Assembly (NCBI GenBank): GCA_039800325.1 | Contig: JBDLQY010000256.1 | Span: 36,305-100,304, forward strand | Length of the DNA: 64,000 bases | From: SYIM01 sp039800325 | Lineage (GTDB): Bacteria > Pseudomonadota > Gammaproteobacteria > Burkholderiales > Burkholderiaceae_E | Reading direction: 5' to 3' | Shown: piece after piece, positions 1-8,436 of the stretch | How positions within the stretch are numbered: the stretch's first letter is position 1 | How the letters are laid out: the number at the start of each line of letters is the position of its first letter | Made by a program: the position numbers and the translations under genes | Notes under the pieces: model-generated | Databases searched by the model: none | What the model saw: the letters and a program-made list of their open reading frames with translations, nothing else | Told to the model about the DNA's origin: nothing

Positions 1-156
1 GGTGAGATCGCGTGGCGAACCGCTGGTGACGAAGCGCCGCTCAAGCGCAGCACTGACCGCTTCGGCGTGACCCGCGCCCACGAAGCCGGCGCACGCAAGG
101 GTCCACCGATCCTGGATAAGTCGTGCGGCGCCGTCGGCGCTGATAAGTTGGGCCAA
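1..156 (-). CDS. Propionate/acetate CoA-transferase (Pct/YdiF type), N-terminal fragment cut by window edge
   Basis: Only the first 52 codons lie in the window; the gene runs off the left edge. The translation has the conserved start of Pct/YdiF family CoA-transferases: ISADGAARLI, then a glycine-rich stretch GFVGAGHAE at residues 24-32, then ALERRF and GSPRDLT. These enzymes move CoA between acetyl-CoA or propionyl-CoA and short-chain acids. I chose the TTG at 154-156 because AAGGA lies 7 bases upstream; an in-frame GTG at 181-183 is the alternative. A 70-residue reading frame in another phase (41-253) is a shadow. The family call rests on a short fragment but the motif match is good. Confidence 0.72.
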   Translation of the reverse strand, partial: MAQLISADGAARLIQDRWTLACAGFVGAGHAEAVSAALERRFVTSGSPRDLT

Positions 157-184
157 ACCGATGTCCTTGCCGGGGTGAAACACG

Positions 185-217
185 AAAAACGGGCGCCGGG
201 CCTCGCGAGCCCGGCGC
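185..217 (-). terminator. Intrinsic terminator after the DUF1840 gene
   Basis: A perfect 9-bp inverted repeat (193-201 with 209-217, 7-base loop) is followed on the minus strand by CCCGTTTTTC. It sits between the DUF1840 gene and the CoA-transferase start, so it probably ends the DUF1840 transcript. Confidence 0.6.
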
Positions 218-277
218 GTTGCGCGGCAAACCTGAGTGTGCCACGAGATTCATCCCGACTTGATCGCGGCCGGTATT

Positions 278-631
278 TCAAACCCCCCAGGTGATGTCGC
301 GGCCCCCGGCCTGGGCGCGTTCGAGCATCTCGATAAAGGGTTGTGCCCGCTGCGAAAATGAGATGCCGGGCAGGCGGCCCTCTTCGGTATGCGCATCGAC
401 GTCCTTGTCTGGGCGACTTTGTTCGGCGCGGGCCTGAGCACGATCCTGTGCCATGGCTGCACGTTCGGCCGCGACGGCCTGTCGCAGCGCCGCAAGGGCC
501 GCGTCCATCTGCGCCAGCGTAATGATGCCTTTGGGTTCGGCGGGTTTTCCGATGGTCTGAAGGATGCGTTCGCCAACGGCCTGGGTCATCACCACAGACC
601 CGGTGGCCCGGCATTTGAACTCATAGATCAT
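278..631 (-). CDS. DUF1840 domain-containing protein
   Basis: A 117-residue protein matching the DUF1840 family, a small soluble family found mainly in betaproteobacteria. The family pattern is visible: an opening MIYEFKCRATGSVVM, then IGKPAEPKGIIT and a helical AALAALRQAVAAE stretch. A long charged, glutamine-rich linker follows at about residues 55-90. GGAG lies 6 bases before the ATG at 631. It is divergent from the lipoprotein gene at 676, and a terminator hairpin lies about 60 bases past its stop. No function is established for the family. Confidence 0.8.
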   Translation of the reverse strand: MIYEFKCRATGSVVMTQAVGERILQTIGKPAEPKGIITLAQMDAALAALRQAVAAERAAMAQDRAQARAEQSRPDKDVDAHTEEGRLPGISFSQRAQPFIEMLERAQAGGRDITWGV

Positions 632-675
632 GATCGCTCCTCATTGTCTGTCGACAGGCTTGATAACATTAGCCC

Positions 676-1284
676 ATGACAGTCACTTTGAACCACCGCG
701 GCTGCCGGTTAGAGCGTGCCGCGTGGCGACGCTTGTTGACTGCGCTCACAGGCGTGATGCTTGCGTCCTTTGCTGCGCTGCAGTCGGGCTGTAGTCCGAC
801 CTACAACTGGCGCGAATACCGCGATCCCGATGGCGCTTACCGGGTCCTGATGCCAGGCCGGGTGGCTGAGCTCAGCCGTGAGATCAATCTGGACGGCGTC
901 GTACTGCCCATGAGCATGAGCGGTGCGCTGGTCGATTCCACTCGGTTTGCAGTCGGTATGGTGCGGCTAAAAGAGGAGGGTCAGCGCGATCATGTGCTGG
1001 CGGCCATGCGAACGGCGATGTTGCGCAATATCGCTGCCCATACCCATCGTGATCGTGCGTGCGAGGCGTCTGTGATGAATGCCTCGGGGCAAGCCCTGAC
1101 CCGCGTTGCAGCCCAGTGTGTCAGTGCCCAGGGCCGGGCCAATGACAACCCACAGTTCATGGAAGCGATGTTTGTTGCTCGTGGCGACCATGTCTGGCAG
1201 GTGGTCGTGATTGGCGAGCGCATCGACGCTCTTCAGGCGCAGACGCTTTTTGAAGCTTTTCGAATGGTTGGGGAGTCTCGTTGA
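676..1284 (+). CDS. Predicted lipoprotein of unknown function
   Basis: 202 residues. After a basic N-terminus there is a hydrophobic segment (about 22-36) and a lipobox, LQSGC, at about residues 36-40, so the product is probably a lipid-anchored envelope protein. The mature part contains NWREYRDPDGAYRVLMPGR, a pattern seen in uncharacterised proteobacterial proteins. I do not recognise a catalytic motif. The stop overlaps the TTG start of the MFS gene by 4 bases (TTGA), implying translational coupling. Confidence 0.65.
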   Translation: MTVTLNHRGCRLERAAWRRLLTALTGVMLASFAALQSGCSPTYNWREYRDPDGAYRVLMPGRVAELSREINLDGVVLPMSMSGALVDSTRFAVGMVRLKEEGQRDHVLAAMRTAMLRNIAAHTHRDRACEASVMNASGQALTRVAAQCVSAQGRANDNPQFMEAMFVARGDHVWQVVVIGERIDALQAQTLFEAFRMVGESR

Positions 1285-2540
1285 ACACAGTTGCGCGCAC
1301 AGATCTTCTTCCTCGGGCATTGGCCATTCGAGTGTTTTTCTGTTTCGCCTCGGGGTATCTGCTGTCGTACGCCCTGCGTTCGGTTAACGCCGTCATCGCA
1401 CCCGAGCTGGTCAATCAGTTTGGGCTGAGCAATGCGCAACTGGGGGCGCTTTCGAGCGCCTACTTTCTGGCCTTTGCGGCCCTGCAATTGCCGTTGGGTG
1501 TTTGGCTCGACCGCTACGGATCACGCAATACCGACGCGGCGCTGTTGCTGATCGCCGCCGTTGGGTGCCTGGTATTTGCGTTGGCGCCTGACCGGCATGT
1601 TCTGTGGGTGGGCCGTGCTCTGATAGGGGCGGGGGTTTGCGGAGCACTTATGGCCTCGCTTCGGGTGTTCCGATTCTGGTATGCGCAAGAGCGGCAGCAG
1701 CAGCTTGCAGCATGGATGCTCGTGATCGGGTCCCTGGGTGCGCTATCGGCGACGGTGCCAGTGCAGTGGGCCATGACCAGCATCGGGTGGCGCGGGGTGT
1801 TCGGGCTTGTCGCCTTGCTGCTGACCTGTTCGAGTGCAGCCATTTTCTGGCTGGTTCCACGCGAGCCCGCCCGCCCCGTTCAGTCACTATCATCGCAGTG
1901 GGCTGGCTATCTGCGGGTCTTTCGGTCCGCTTATTTTTGGCGGTTCGCCATTGCGGCGGTCGCTTTTCACTCTGGCTTCGTTGCCTACCAGAGTCTGTGG
2001 ATGGGGCCCTGGTTTACGCAGGTCTTGGGTTTGTCATCGGCACAGTCGGCGCAGGCGCTACTGGTGTTTAACTTCGTGCTGATGCTGGGCTATCTGTTCT
2101 TGGGTTGGGCGGCGCCCAGGCTGGCCAGCGCGGGATGGAGCACCTTGCGAACTGTTGGCTGGGGAACCGCGCTGACGCTGGTTGCGCAGCTGGCCATTGT
2201 TTTTGCGCACGGCGCGAGTGCCTGGCTGCTGTGGTTGTGCCTAGCCTTGGGGGTCACCACCTACACGCTGGTGCAAACGCATGTGAGTCTTACCTTCCCC
2301 AGCGAGCTGACCGGCCGTGCCTTCTCCGCGTTCAATCTCATGTTGTTCGTGGGTATGTTCGCGATTCAGTGGCTTTTCGGCGTACTGGTCGATGCGCTGT
2401 CGACCGTACCCGCTATAGGCGCAGGACCGCCCGCTTTTCGGGTGGCGCTGTTCTTGTGGGTCATGGTGCAGCTGGGTGCTTTTGCTGTGATGTTGGGCTG
2501 GCGCGTGCAGCCGGCCAATGAGGCTGATGTCACCCGCTAG
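1281..2540 (+). CDS. MFS transporter
   Basis: 419 residues with about 12 hydrophobic segments and the MFS signature between TM2 and TM3 (GVWLDRYGSR, about residues 73-82). NAVIAPELVNQFGLSNAQLG resembles MFS carriers of organic anions, but the substrate cannot be read from sequence. Translation starts at TTG overlapping the preceding stop (TTGA), so the lipoprotein and the carrier are probably expressed together. The 3' end overlaps the convergent DMT gene by 4 bases. Confidence 0.85.
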   Translation: MNTVARTDLLPRALAIRVFFCFASGYLLSYALRSVNAVIAPELVNQFGLSNAQLGALSSAYFLAFAALQLPLGVWLDRYGSRNTDAALLLIAAVGCLVFALAPDRHVLWVGRALIGAGVCGALMASLRVFRFWYAQERQQQLAAWMLVIGSLGALSATVPVQWAMTSIGWRGVFGLVALLLTCSSAAIFWLVPREPARPVQSLSSQWAGYLRVFRSAYFWRFAIAAVAFHSGFVAYQSLWMGPWFTQVLGLSSAQSAQALLVFNFVLMLGYLFLGWAAPRLASAGWSTLRTVGWGTALTLVAQLAIVFAHGASAWLLWLCLALGVTTYTLVQTHVSLTFPSELTGRAFSAFNLMLFVGMFAIQWLFGVLVDALSTVPAIGAGPPAFRVALFLWVMVQLGAFAVMLGWRVQPANEADVTR

Positions 2541-3520
2541 CGCGAAACAACGGCACGAATGCCCGCCAGGACGCCGATCAGCAGCAGCGCGATACCCAGT
2601 AGCGTTATGGCGTCAGGCGCCTGGCCGCGCAGCACGAACACATAGACCAGCGCGGCGATGGTTTCAAACACGATCAGCTGCCCGCTCAAGGCAGTGGGTA
2701 GACGTTCCGCCGCGCGATTCCACAGCCATGTTCCCAACCAGGAGGCCAGCAGCCCCATCGCAAACATGGCCGCAAGAAAGTCTGCTGGTCTGGGGCCCAG
2801 AGGCCAATCGTAGCGATTCGCGTGCACGGTCTGATCGCCATGTAGCCACGCCAGACTCAGCAGCGCCGCGGTAACCGCCAATGGCAGCGTGGCCAGTCCC
2901 TGTGCGGTCGCCCAGGCGCTGGCACTGACCACCCCACGATGCCTGAGCCAGCGCGCGTTGCGGATCGGGTACCAGGTCCAGCAGGCCAGCGCGAGCAGGG
3001 CCAGTAGCAGGCCGAGCACCGGGTCTGTGGAGGCCGCCGAGGTGGAGTTTGAAAGCGCCTCTGAGGCGACAGGCCATTCGCGACCATGCACGCACAGCAG
3101 ACCTGTGGCGATTAGAGCGAGAGCCCAGCCCAGTGAGCGCCAGGGCAGCTCGCGCGTGCCCAGATTTGAGACGACGCTGATCACCAGAGGAAGGGTACCG
3201 ATGATCAGGGTCGGCAGCGCGCCGCCGGCAAGCTGGATGGCTGCGGCCAGGCTGGCGTAGTACATCAGATTGCCCACCAGCGCCAGGCGAAGGGCTTCCA
3301 GCCAATCGGCGCGCGCCAGTCGCGCCAGTTCCCGCCTTTGAAGGACCGCCAGCGGCAAGGCGATCAGCCCAAAGGCGAGATAGCGGCCGATGGACAGGGC
3401 GGCTGCCGGGTAATCGGCCAGCATCAAAGGCGCAACGAAGACCAGTCCCCAGACCAGTCCCGCGCCCACGGCGCACATGACCCCCGCGGCGAGTGCCGGG
3501 GGTTTATTGCCCGGATTCAT
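2537..3520 (-). CDS. DMT superfamily transporter (EamA domains)
   Basis: 327 residues with about ten hydrophobic helices arranged as two EamA repeats. The first begins near GAGLVWGLVFVAPLM; the second contains LGLLLALLALACWTWYPIRNARW. This is the usual size for drug/metabolite exporters. It lies about 50 bases past the start of the racemase-like gene at 3569-4636 in the same direction and may share its transcript. The substrate is unknown. Confidence 0.82.
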   Translation of the reverse strand: MNPGNKPPALAAGVMCAVGAGLVWGLVFVAPLMLADYPAAALSIGRYLAFGLIALPLAVLQRRELARLARADWLEALRLALVGNLMYYASLAAAIQLAGGALPTLIIGTLPLVISVVSNLGTRELPWRSLGWALALIATGLLCVHGREWPVASEALSNSTSAASTDPVLGLLLALLALACWTWYPIRNARWLRHRGVVSASAWATAQGLATLPLAVTAALLSLAWLHGDQTVHANRYDWPLGPRPADFLAAMFAMGLLASWLGTWLWNRAAERLPTALSGQLIVFETIAALVYVFVLRGQAPDAITLLGIALLLIGVLAGIRAVVSR

Positions 3521-3568
3521 AGACAGATGCAGACCGAACAGCGCAATGAAGGCATTGAAGCGCCGGGT

Positions 3569-4636
3569 TCAGGCTGATGGAGTCGAAGGGTCTGATGGCA
3601 TCAGCGTCATCATGGTTTCGCTGCGAATGATGCGATCGGGCAGGGTGAACTCGTGTTCAGTGAACAGTCGGTTGGCTCGATTGTGGTCGTGCGCGGCGGC
3701 CTCCGTGAGGTCGAGCACTGGGGATACGCAGCAGTCGCGTGCGGCAGCAAGCTGCGCCCATTCATCGCGAGTGCGGCGGATAAATGCGCCCGCAAGTACC
3801 GTTGCCGCCTGTGGCCAGCTGGACTCGCGGTACTGATCGTCGACCCGCAGGCTGCCGGTCAGCTCCGTGAGTTCTAGGAGCTCTCGATAAAACTTGGGTT
3901 CAATCGCGCCCACCGCCACATGTCGGCCGTCAGCGCAGGCATATACGCGGTAAAACGGTGCGCCGCCGTCGAGCAGATTGGCGCTTCGGGCCAGCCGCCA
4001 GCGGCCGCCAGCCAGCATGCCGTAGAACATCGGTAGCAGACCGATCGTGCCCGCCAGAATGCTGGTGGTGACCACACCGCCGCGTCCGGTGATGCCACGC
4101 TGAACCAGCTGCGCGAGCGCGCCCACCAGCAGATGCATGGCGCCGCCACCGAAGTCGGCCACCAGGTTCAGCGGCGCAACAGGATGATCGGCTGGTCCAA
4201 TCGCCGCCAGTGCTCCCGAGAGAGCAAGGTAGTTGATGTCGTGACCCGCCCGCAGGGCCAGTTCGCCCTGGTCGCCCCAGCCGGACAGACGTCCAATGAC
4301 CAATCGTGGGTGTGTGCGCAGCAAATCCTGGGGCGCGAGCTCAAGCCGCTCAAGCACGCCAGGCCGGAAGCCCTCCAGAAGCAGATCGGTGTCGGCCAGT
4401 TGTTGATGAAGTTGAGCCCGCTGCTCGGGCGCCTTCAGGTCGAGTCTGCAGACCGTCTTGCCGGTATTGAGCACATCAAAGCGCGGATCCAGGCCCAGTC
4501 CCAGCCCTGGATCGTTGGGAGGCGATACGCGTGTGACCTGCGCGCCCAGTGATTGCAGGATCATGCCTGCAAAGGGCACGGGGCCAATGGCATGCAACTC
4601 AATGACTTTTAGTCCGGCCAGGGCTTGTTCTTGCAT
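3569..4636 (-). CDS. CaiB/BaiF family CoA protein, alpha-methylacyl-CoA racemase type
   Basis: 355 residues, the size of AMACR/Mcr racemases. The family catalytic pair is present: His132 in AGHDINY and Asp161 in LVADFGGG. A later IEPKFY matches the conserved glutamate region. These enzymes epimerise 2-methylacyl-CoA thioesters, letting branched-chain acyl-CoAs enter beta-oxidation. The neighbour downstream on the same strand is a DMT transporter. With icmF and methylsuccinyl-CoA dehydrogenase in the same window, branched acyl-CoA use is a plausible theme. A CoA-transferase activity instead of racemase is possible but less likely given the His/Asp pair. Confidence 0.82.
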   Translation of the reverse strand: MQEQALAGLKVIELHAIGPVPFAGMILQSLGAQVTRVSPPNDPGLGLGLDPRFDVLNTGKTVCRLDLKAPEQRAQLHQQLADTDLLLEGFRPGVLERLELAPQDLLRTHPRLVIGRLSGWGDQGELALRAGHDINYLALSGALAAIGPADHPVAPLNLVADFGGGAMHLLVGALAQLVQRGITGRGGVVTTSILAGTIGLLPMFYGMLAGGRWRLARSANLLDGGAPFYRVYACADGRHVAVGAIEPKFYRELLELTELTGSLRVDDQYRESSWPQAATVLAGAFIRRTRDEWAQLAAARDCCVSPVLDLTEAAAHDHNRANRLFTEHEFTLPDRIIRSETMMTLMPSDPSTPSA

Positions 4637-4702
4637 GGTGCGGTTCTCCGACGGCAGCCGCTATTGTCGCAGGCGAGCGCGTGCGCGCTGGTTAGACGCC
4701 CA

Positions 4703-4773
4703 GGTGCCGGGCGATGCGGGTGCCGGGCGATGCGGGTGCCGAGCGATGCGGGTGCCGAGCGATGCGGGTGCCG
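4703..4773. repeat. Tandem repeat, 16-bp unit, about 4.4 copies
   Basis: Four direct copies of GGTGCCGRGCGATGCG (4703-4718, 4719-4734, 4735-4750, 4751-4766) plus a 7-base partial copy. Copies 1-2 carry GGG and copies 3-4 carry GAG, suggesting stepwise duplication. It lies in the roughly 200-base gap between the yifB stop and the racemase-gene start. There is no gene in this gap. Confidence 0.9.
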
Positions 4774-4839
4774 CGGCCAGCCGGTCTGCCCGTCCCGGCC
4801 ACCCCCGCGGCCGCTGGGTGCGACGGACCTGCCTGCGCT

Positions 4840-6348
4840 TTAGTCAGGGGTCAGGTTGTGCAGCAGCGCACGACGCATGGAAATGGCCTGCGCCACATGC
4901 TCGTCGTCCAGCCGCTCGCAGGCGTCCAGATCGGCCAGGCTGCGAGCCACGCGCAGCGCGCGGTGTACCGCGCGAGCGGACCAGCGAAGACGCGCAGCTG
5001 CCCGTGCAAGTAACTCGCGTGCGGTGTCAGTGAGCGGGCAATGCTGTTCGATGTCGGCCGCCTGCAGATGTGCGTTGGGCATGGCCTGGCGGTGCAGTTG
5101 TCGCTCCCAGGCCGATTGCACCCGAGCCTGGATGAGCGCACTGGACTCTGCCTTGTGCGCAGCCAGGAGGCGCCGCTCGTCGATGGGATCCACTCGTATA
5201 TGAATATCGACACGGTCAAGCACCGGGCCCGAGATGCGTTGCTGATAACGGCTGATCTGCTCGCGCGAGCAGCGACAGCGCGCGCTGGGGGCCAGGCCAC
5301 AGGGGCAGGGGTTCATCGCGGCGACCAGTTGAAAACGTGCCGGGAAGTCGATTCGGGCATGGGCTCTTGAGACCGTGATTCGGCCGGTCTCAAGGGGTTC
5401 GCGTAAGGCCTCCAGGGCCGAGCGACTGAACTCGGCCAGTTCGTCCAGAAAGAGCACGCCGCGATGAGCCAGGCTGATTTCGCCGGGACGAGGGTTGCTG
5501 CCGCCCCCGACCAGTGCCGCCGTCGAGGCCGTATGGTGCGGGCTTCGGAATGGACGAACGCCCCAGTGCCGGGCTTCGAAGCGGCCCGCGAGAGCCTGAA
5601 TGGCTGCGATTTCAAGAGACTCGCTGGCCAGCGGCGCTGGCAGAATCGACGGCAGGCGACTGGCCAGCATGGATTTACCCGCGCCGGGTGGGCCCACCAT
5701 CAGGACCGAGTGGGCGCCGGCGGCTGCCACCTCTAGTGTGCGCCTGGCCTCTTCGTGGGCCTGCACGTCGCAGAAGTCCGCCAGTGAGCTGACCTCTGAG
5801 AGAGCGGGTGATTCATGATGAACCCGGGTCATCGTGGATTCACCGCGAAGGTGAGCACACACATCGATCAGGTGTGCGGCGGCCAGGGCGTCAACCTCGG
5901 TGTCCAGTGCGGCTTCGGCGCTGCAGGCTGTCGGTAGCACCAGACGGCGCCCGCCCTGGCGGACCGCCAAGGCCATGGCCAGCGCCCCCCGAATGGGTCG
6001 AAGATCGCCCGTAAGTGAGAGCTCACCAACCAGTTCGAGCTCAGTCAGATGGTCGGGAGGCAGCTGGCCGGCTGCCACCAGAACTCCGATGGCGATCGGA
6101 AGATCGAAGCGGCCGGAATCTTTGGGCAGGTCGGCCGGCGCCAGATTGACGGTGAGTCTTCGATTCGGAAAGTCGAGCCCGCTTTGCACGATGGCTGCGC
6201 GTACCCGCTCGCGACTTTCGCGCACGGCGGCCTCCGGCAGGCCAACAATATGAAAGGCTGGCAGGCCATTGGCTACGTGAACTTCGACACGGACCTCAGG
6301 CGCCTGCAGGCCGAGCAGGGCGCGGGAATGAACAACGGCCAAAGACAT
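4840..6348 (-). CDS. comM: YifB/ComM family Mg-chelatase-like AAA+ ATPase
   Basis: 502 residues, typical for YifB/ComM. An N-terminal Lon-protease-like fold comes first (residues about 1-170, with HIVGLPEAAVRESRERVRAA). The Mg-chelatase AAA+ module follows: Walker A GPPGAGKSML and Walker B LFLDELAEF. A cysteine-rich MNPCPCG...CRCS stretch sits in the middle and an arginine-finger helical domain at the C-terminus. ComM is a branch-migration helicase needed for natural transformation in Vibrio and Acinetobacter. In many Burkholderiales this gene lies next to ubiK; here the two are separated by the box genes. Confidence 0.93.
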   Translation of the reverse strand: MSLAVVHSRALLGLQAPEVRVEVHVANGLPAFHIVGLPEAAVRESRERVRAAIVQSGLDFPNRRLTVNLAPADLPKDSGRFDLPIAIGVLVAAGQLPPDHLTELELVGELSLTGDLRPIRGALAMALAVRQGGRRLVLPTACSAEAALDTEVDALAAAHLIDVCAHLRGESTMTRVHHESPALSEVSSLADFCDVQAHEEARRTLEVAAAGAHSVLMVGPPGAGKSMLASRLPSILPAPLASESLEIAAIQALAGRFEARHWGVRPFRSPHHTASTAALVGGGSNPRPGEISLAHRGVLFLDELAEFSRSALEALREPLETGRITVSRAHARIDFPARFQLVAAMNPCPCGLAPSARCRCSREQISRYQQRISGPVLDRVDIHIRVDPIDERRLLAAHKAESSALIQARVQSAWERQLHRQAMPNAHLQAADIEQHCPLTDTARELLARAAARLRWSARAVHRALRVARSLADLDACERLDDEHVAQAISMRRALLHNLTPD

Positions 6349-6720
6349 GAAAAATGGGCCTCCTGGGTTCGGACGCTAAGTCGCGGCACGGGCAGGATGT
6401 TGACCGGACCGGGCGCCGCCATCGTGAACCGTGTTGCGGGGCGCGGTCTGAATTGCCTCGACCCATTGGCTTCAGCTTGTCGGCTGAGATGCGGCCCTGC
6501 GGGCGTGCGAGAGCGCCGCAAGCGCTCATGGGCATCCGGTTGTCCGCAAAGACCTGGACCTCGATCATCGGGAACAATTCGATCCGACCAAACATGCAAG
6601 AAAATGCTTGCATAAGGCGTTTGCATGCATTATTATGCCGGAAATCGGGTAGGGACAAACCATCCCGTCACATGTTTCTTCCGGCAAAGAACTGGCAGCA
6701 CATCCCTTGGAGACGCCCTT
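6349..6720. other. 372-base intergenic region between yifB and boxC
   Basis: No convincing gene. Open frames here on both strands lack ribosome-binding sites and resemble nothing I know. The right part (about 6590-6640) holds the boxC promoter/operator described separately; the left part is featureless to my reading. Confidence 0.6.
6595..6636 (+). promoter_or_regulatory. boxC promoter with TGCA repeats (probable BoxR/BzdR-type operator)
   Basis: A sigma70-like promoter: -35 TTGCAT (6608-6613), 17-base spacer, -10 TATTAT (6631-6636). TGCA tetramers at 6595-6598, 6609-6612, 6622-6625 and 6626-6629 overlap it. TGCA repeats are the recognition elements reported for BzdR and BoxR, repressors of benzoate operons released by benzoyl-CoA. 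Repressor binding here would block RNA polymerase. The regulator gene is not in this window, so the assignment is by analogy. Confidence 0.6.
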
Positions 6721-8379
6721 ATGAGCCCTCAGGATCGCGTGAACTATCAGACGCAGCCCAGCCGCTACCGCCATCTGGGCCTTGCCATTGATGGCGCCAT
6801 CGCAACCATCACGCTCTCAATCGACGAGGACGCGGGGCTGCGCCCCGGGTACAAACTCAAGCTCAATAGTTACGACCTCGGCGTGGACATTGAACTCAAC
6901 GACGCACTCAACCGGATTCGCTTTGAACATCCCGCCGTGAAGACGGTGGTCATCACCAGCGGTCGCGACAAAGTGTTTTGCTCGGGCGCCAATATCTTCA
7001 TGCTTGGCACCTCCAGCCATGCATGGAAGGTGAACTTCTGCAAATTCACCAATGAGACGCGTAACGGCATGGAGGATTCATCCGCGCATGACGGGCTCAA
7101 GTTCTTGGCGGCCGTTAACGGTGCCTGCGCCGGCGGGGGCTACGAGTTAGCCCTGGCCTGCGATGAAATTCTGCTGATCGACGATCGCAACTCGGCGGTC
7201 AGCCTGCCCGAGGTGCCGTTGCTGGGCGTCCTGCCGGGCACCGGGGGTCTGACCCGCGTTACCGACAAGCGGCGCGTCCGTCATGACCTCGCCGATATTT
7301 TCTGCACCACGACCGAGGGCGTGCGTGGTCAGCGGGCCAAAGACTGGCGTCTGGTCGACGAGATCGCCAAACCCGCCGTGTTTACCCAGCGTGTGCGCGA
7401 GTGTGCCCTGCAGCTGGCCGAACGAAGCCAGCGCCCCGATGCGGCGCAGGGCGTGGCGCTTGCGACGCTGGAGCGCGACATCGCCGCCGATAGTCTTCGC
7501 TATCGCCATGTCAGCGTCGACATTGACCACAGCCGTCGCCTGGCCACCTGGACGGTGCGCGGCCCGTCGGCTGACTTACCCGGCACGCCTGACGGCATGC
7601 TCGCGCAGGGCGCATCCTGGTATCCGCTCGCGCTGGCGCGTGAGCTTGACGATGCGATTCTCGAGATGCGTACCAACGAGCCCGAGATCGGAACCTGGCT
7701 CATCAAGACCGAAGGCGAGAGTGCCCATGTGCTGGCCATGGATGCGCAGCTGGCAGCGCATCGAGAGCACTGGCTGGTGCGCGAGACCATCGCATATCTG
7801 CGCCGAACCTTCAGCCGACTTGATGTTTCGTCGCGATCGCTTTTTGCGCTGATAGAGCCCGGCTCGTGCTTTGCCGGCACACTGCTTGAACTTGCACTGG
7901 CCTGCGATCGTAGCTACCAGCTTGACGCTGTGGAAAACCCCCAGCAGGCGACCCATTTGGTGGTGGCTGAATCCAACTTTGGCTGGTACCCCATGGCTAC
8001 TGGTCAAAGCCGTCTGAGTCGCCGCTTTTACGATGAGCAGGACGCGTTGAACGCCATTCGCGCACAATTGAAGCAAACCCTGTCAGCGCAGCAGGCGCTG
8101 GCACTGGGCCTGGTGACAGCCGCGCCTGACGAACTGGACTTTGCCGATGAAGTACGCCTGGCGCTGGAAGCGCGCGCAGCGATGTCGCCGGACTCACTCA
8201 CCGGACTCGAGGCGAATCTTCGATTCAACGGGGTCGAAACCCTGTTTACCCGAGTGTTCGGGCGTCTTTCTGCATGGCAGAACTGGATATTTCAGCGTCC
8301 TAATGCCGTCGGTGATCGCGGCGCGCTTAAGGTCTACGGCAAGGGCGAGAAAGCGGCCTTCGATTTCAACCGTGTCTGA
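6721..8379 (+). CDS. boxC: 2,3-epoxybenzoyl-CoA dihydrolase BoxC
   Basis: 552 residues, the usual length for BoxC, a double crotonase-fold enzyme. It opens the 2,3-epoxybenzoyl-CoA ring with two waters to give 3,4-dehydroadipyl-CoA semialdehyde and formate. Diagnostic stretches include SGRDKVFCSGANIFMLG, NGACAGGGYELALACDEI and PLLGVLPGTGGLTRVTDKR. GGAG lies 9 bases before the ATG at 6721; a longer frame upstream would overlap the promoter and is rejected. It is first of boxC-boxB-boxA, with a 57-base gap to boxB. Confidence 0.95.
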   Translation: MSPQDRVNYQTQPSRYRHLGLAIDGAIATITLSIDEDAGLRPGYKLKLNSYDLGVDIELNDALNRIRFEHPAVKTVVITSGRDKVFCSGANIFMLGTSSHAWKVNFCKFTNETRNGMEDSSAHDGLKFLAAVNGACAGGGYELALACDEILLIDDRNSAVSLPEVPLLGVLPGTGGLTRVTDKRRVRHDLADIFCTTTEGVRGQRAKDWRLVDEIAKPAVFTQRVRECALQLAERSQRPDAAQGVALATLERDIAADSLRYRHVSVDIDHSRRLATWTVRGPSADLPGTPDGMLAQGASWYPLALARELDDAILEMRTNEPEIGTWLIKTEGESAHVLAMDAQLAAHREHWLVRETIAYLRRTFSRLDVSSRSLFALIEPGSCFAGTLLELALACDRSYQLDAVENPQQATHLVVAESNFGWYPMATGQSRLSRRFYDEQDALNAIRAQLKQTLSAQQALALGLVTAAPDELDFADEVRLALEARAAMSPDSLTGLEANLRFNGVETLFTRVFGRLSAWQNWIFQRPNAVGDRGALKVYGKGEKAAFDFNRV

Positions 8380-8436
8380 ATACCATTCCATTCGACGAAT
8401 CCTATCTGCAGCATCTCTTATCCAAGGAATCTTCTG

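Noticed and set aside
41..253. 70-residue minus-strand reading frame at the left edge
   Set aside because: It is arginine-rich, spans the terminator hairpin, and lies out of phase with the clear CoA-transferase reading of 1-156.
4703..4773. CRISPR array
   Set aside because: The 16-bp units are directly adjacent with no spacers, and there are no cas genes.
6273..6658. Minus-strand reading frames over the boxC promoter
   Set aside because: Low-complexity, no ribosome-binding site, no recognisable family, and they overlap the yifB start and the promoter.
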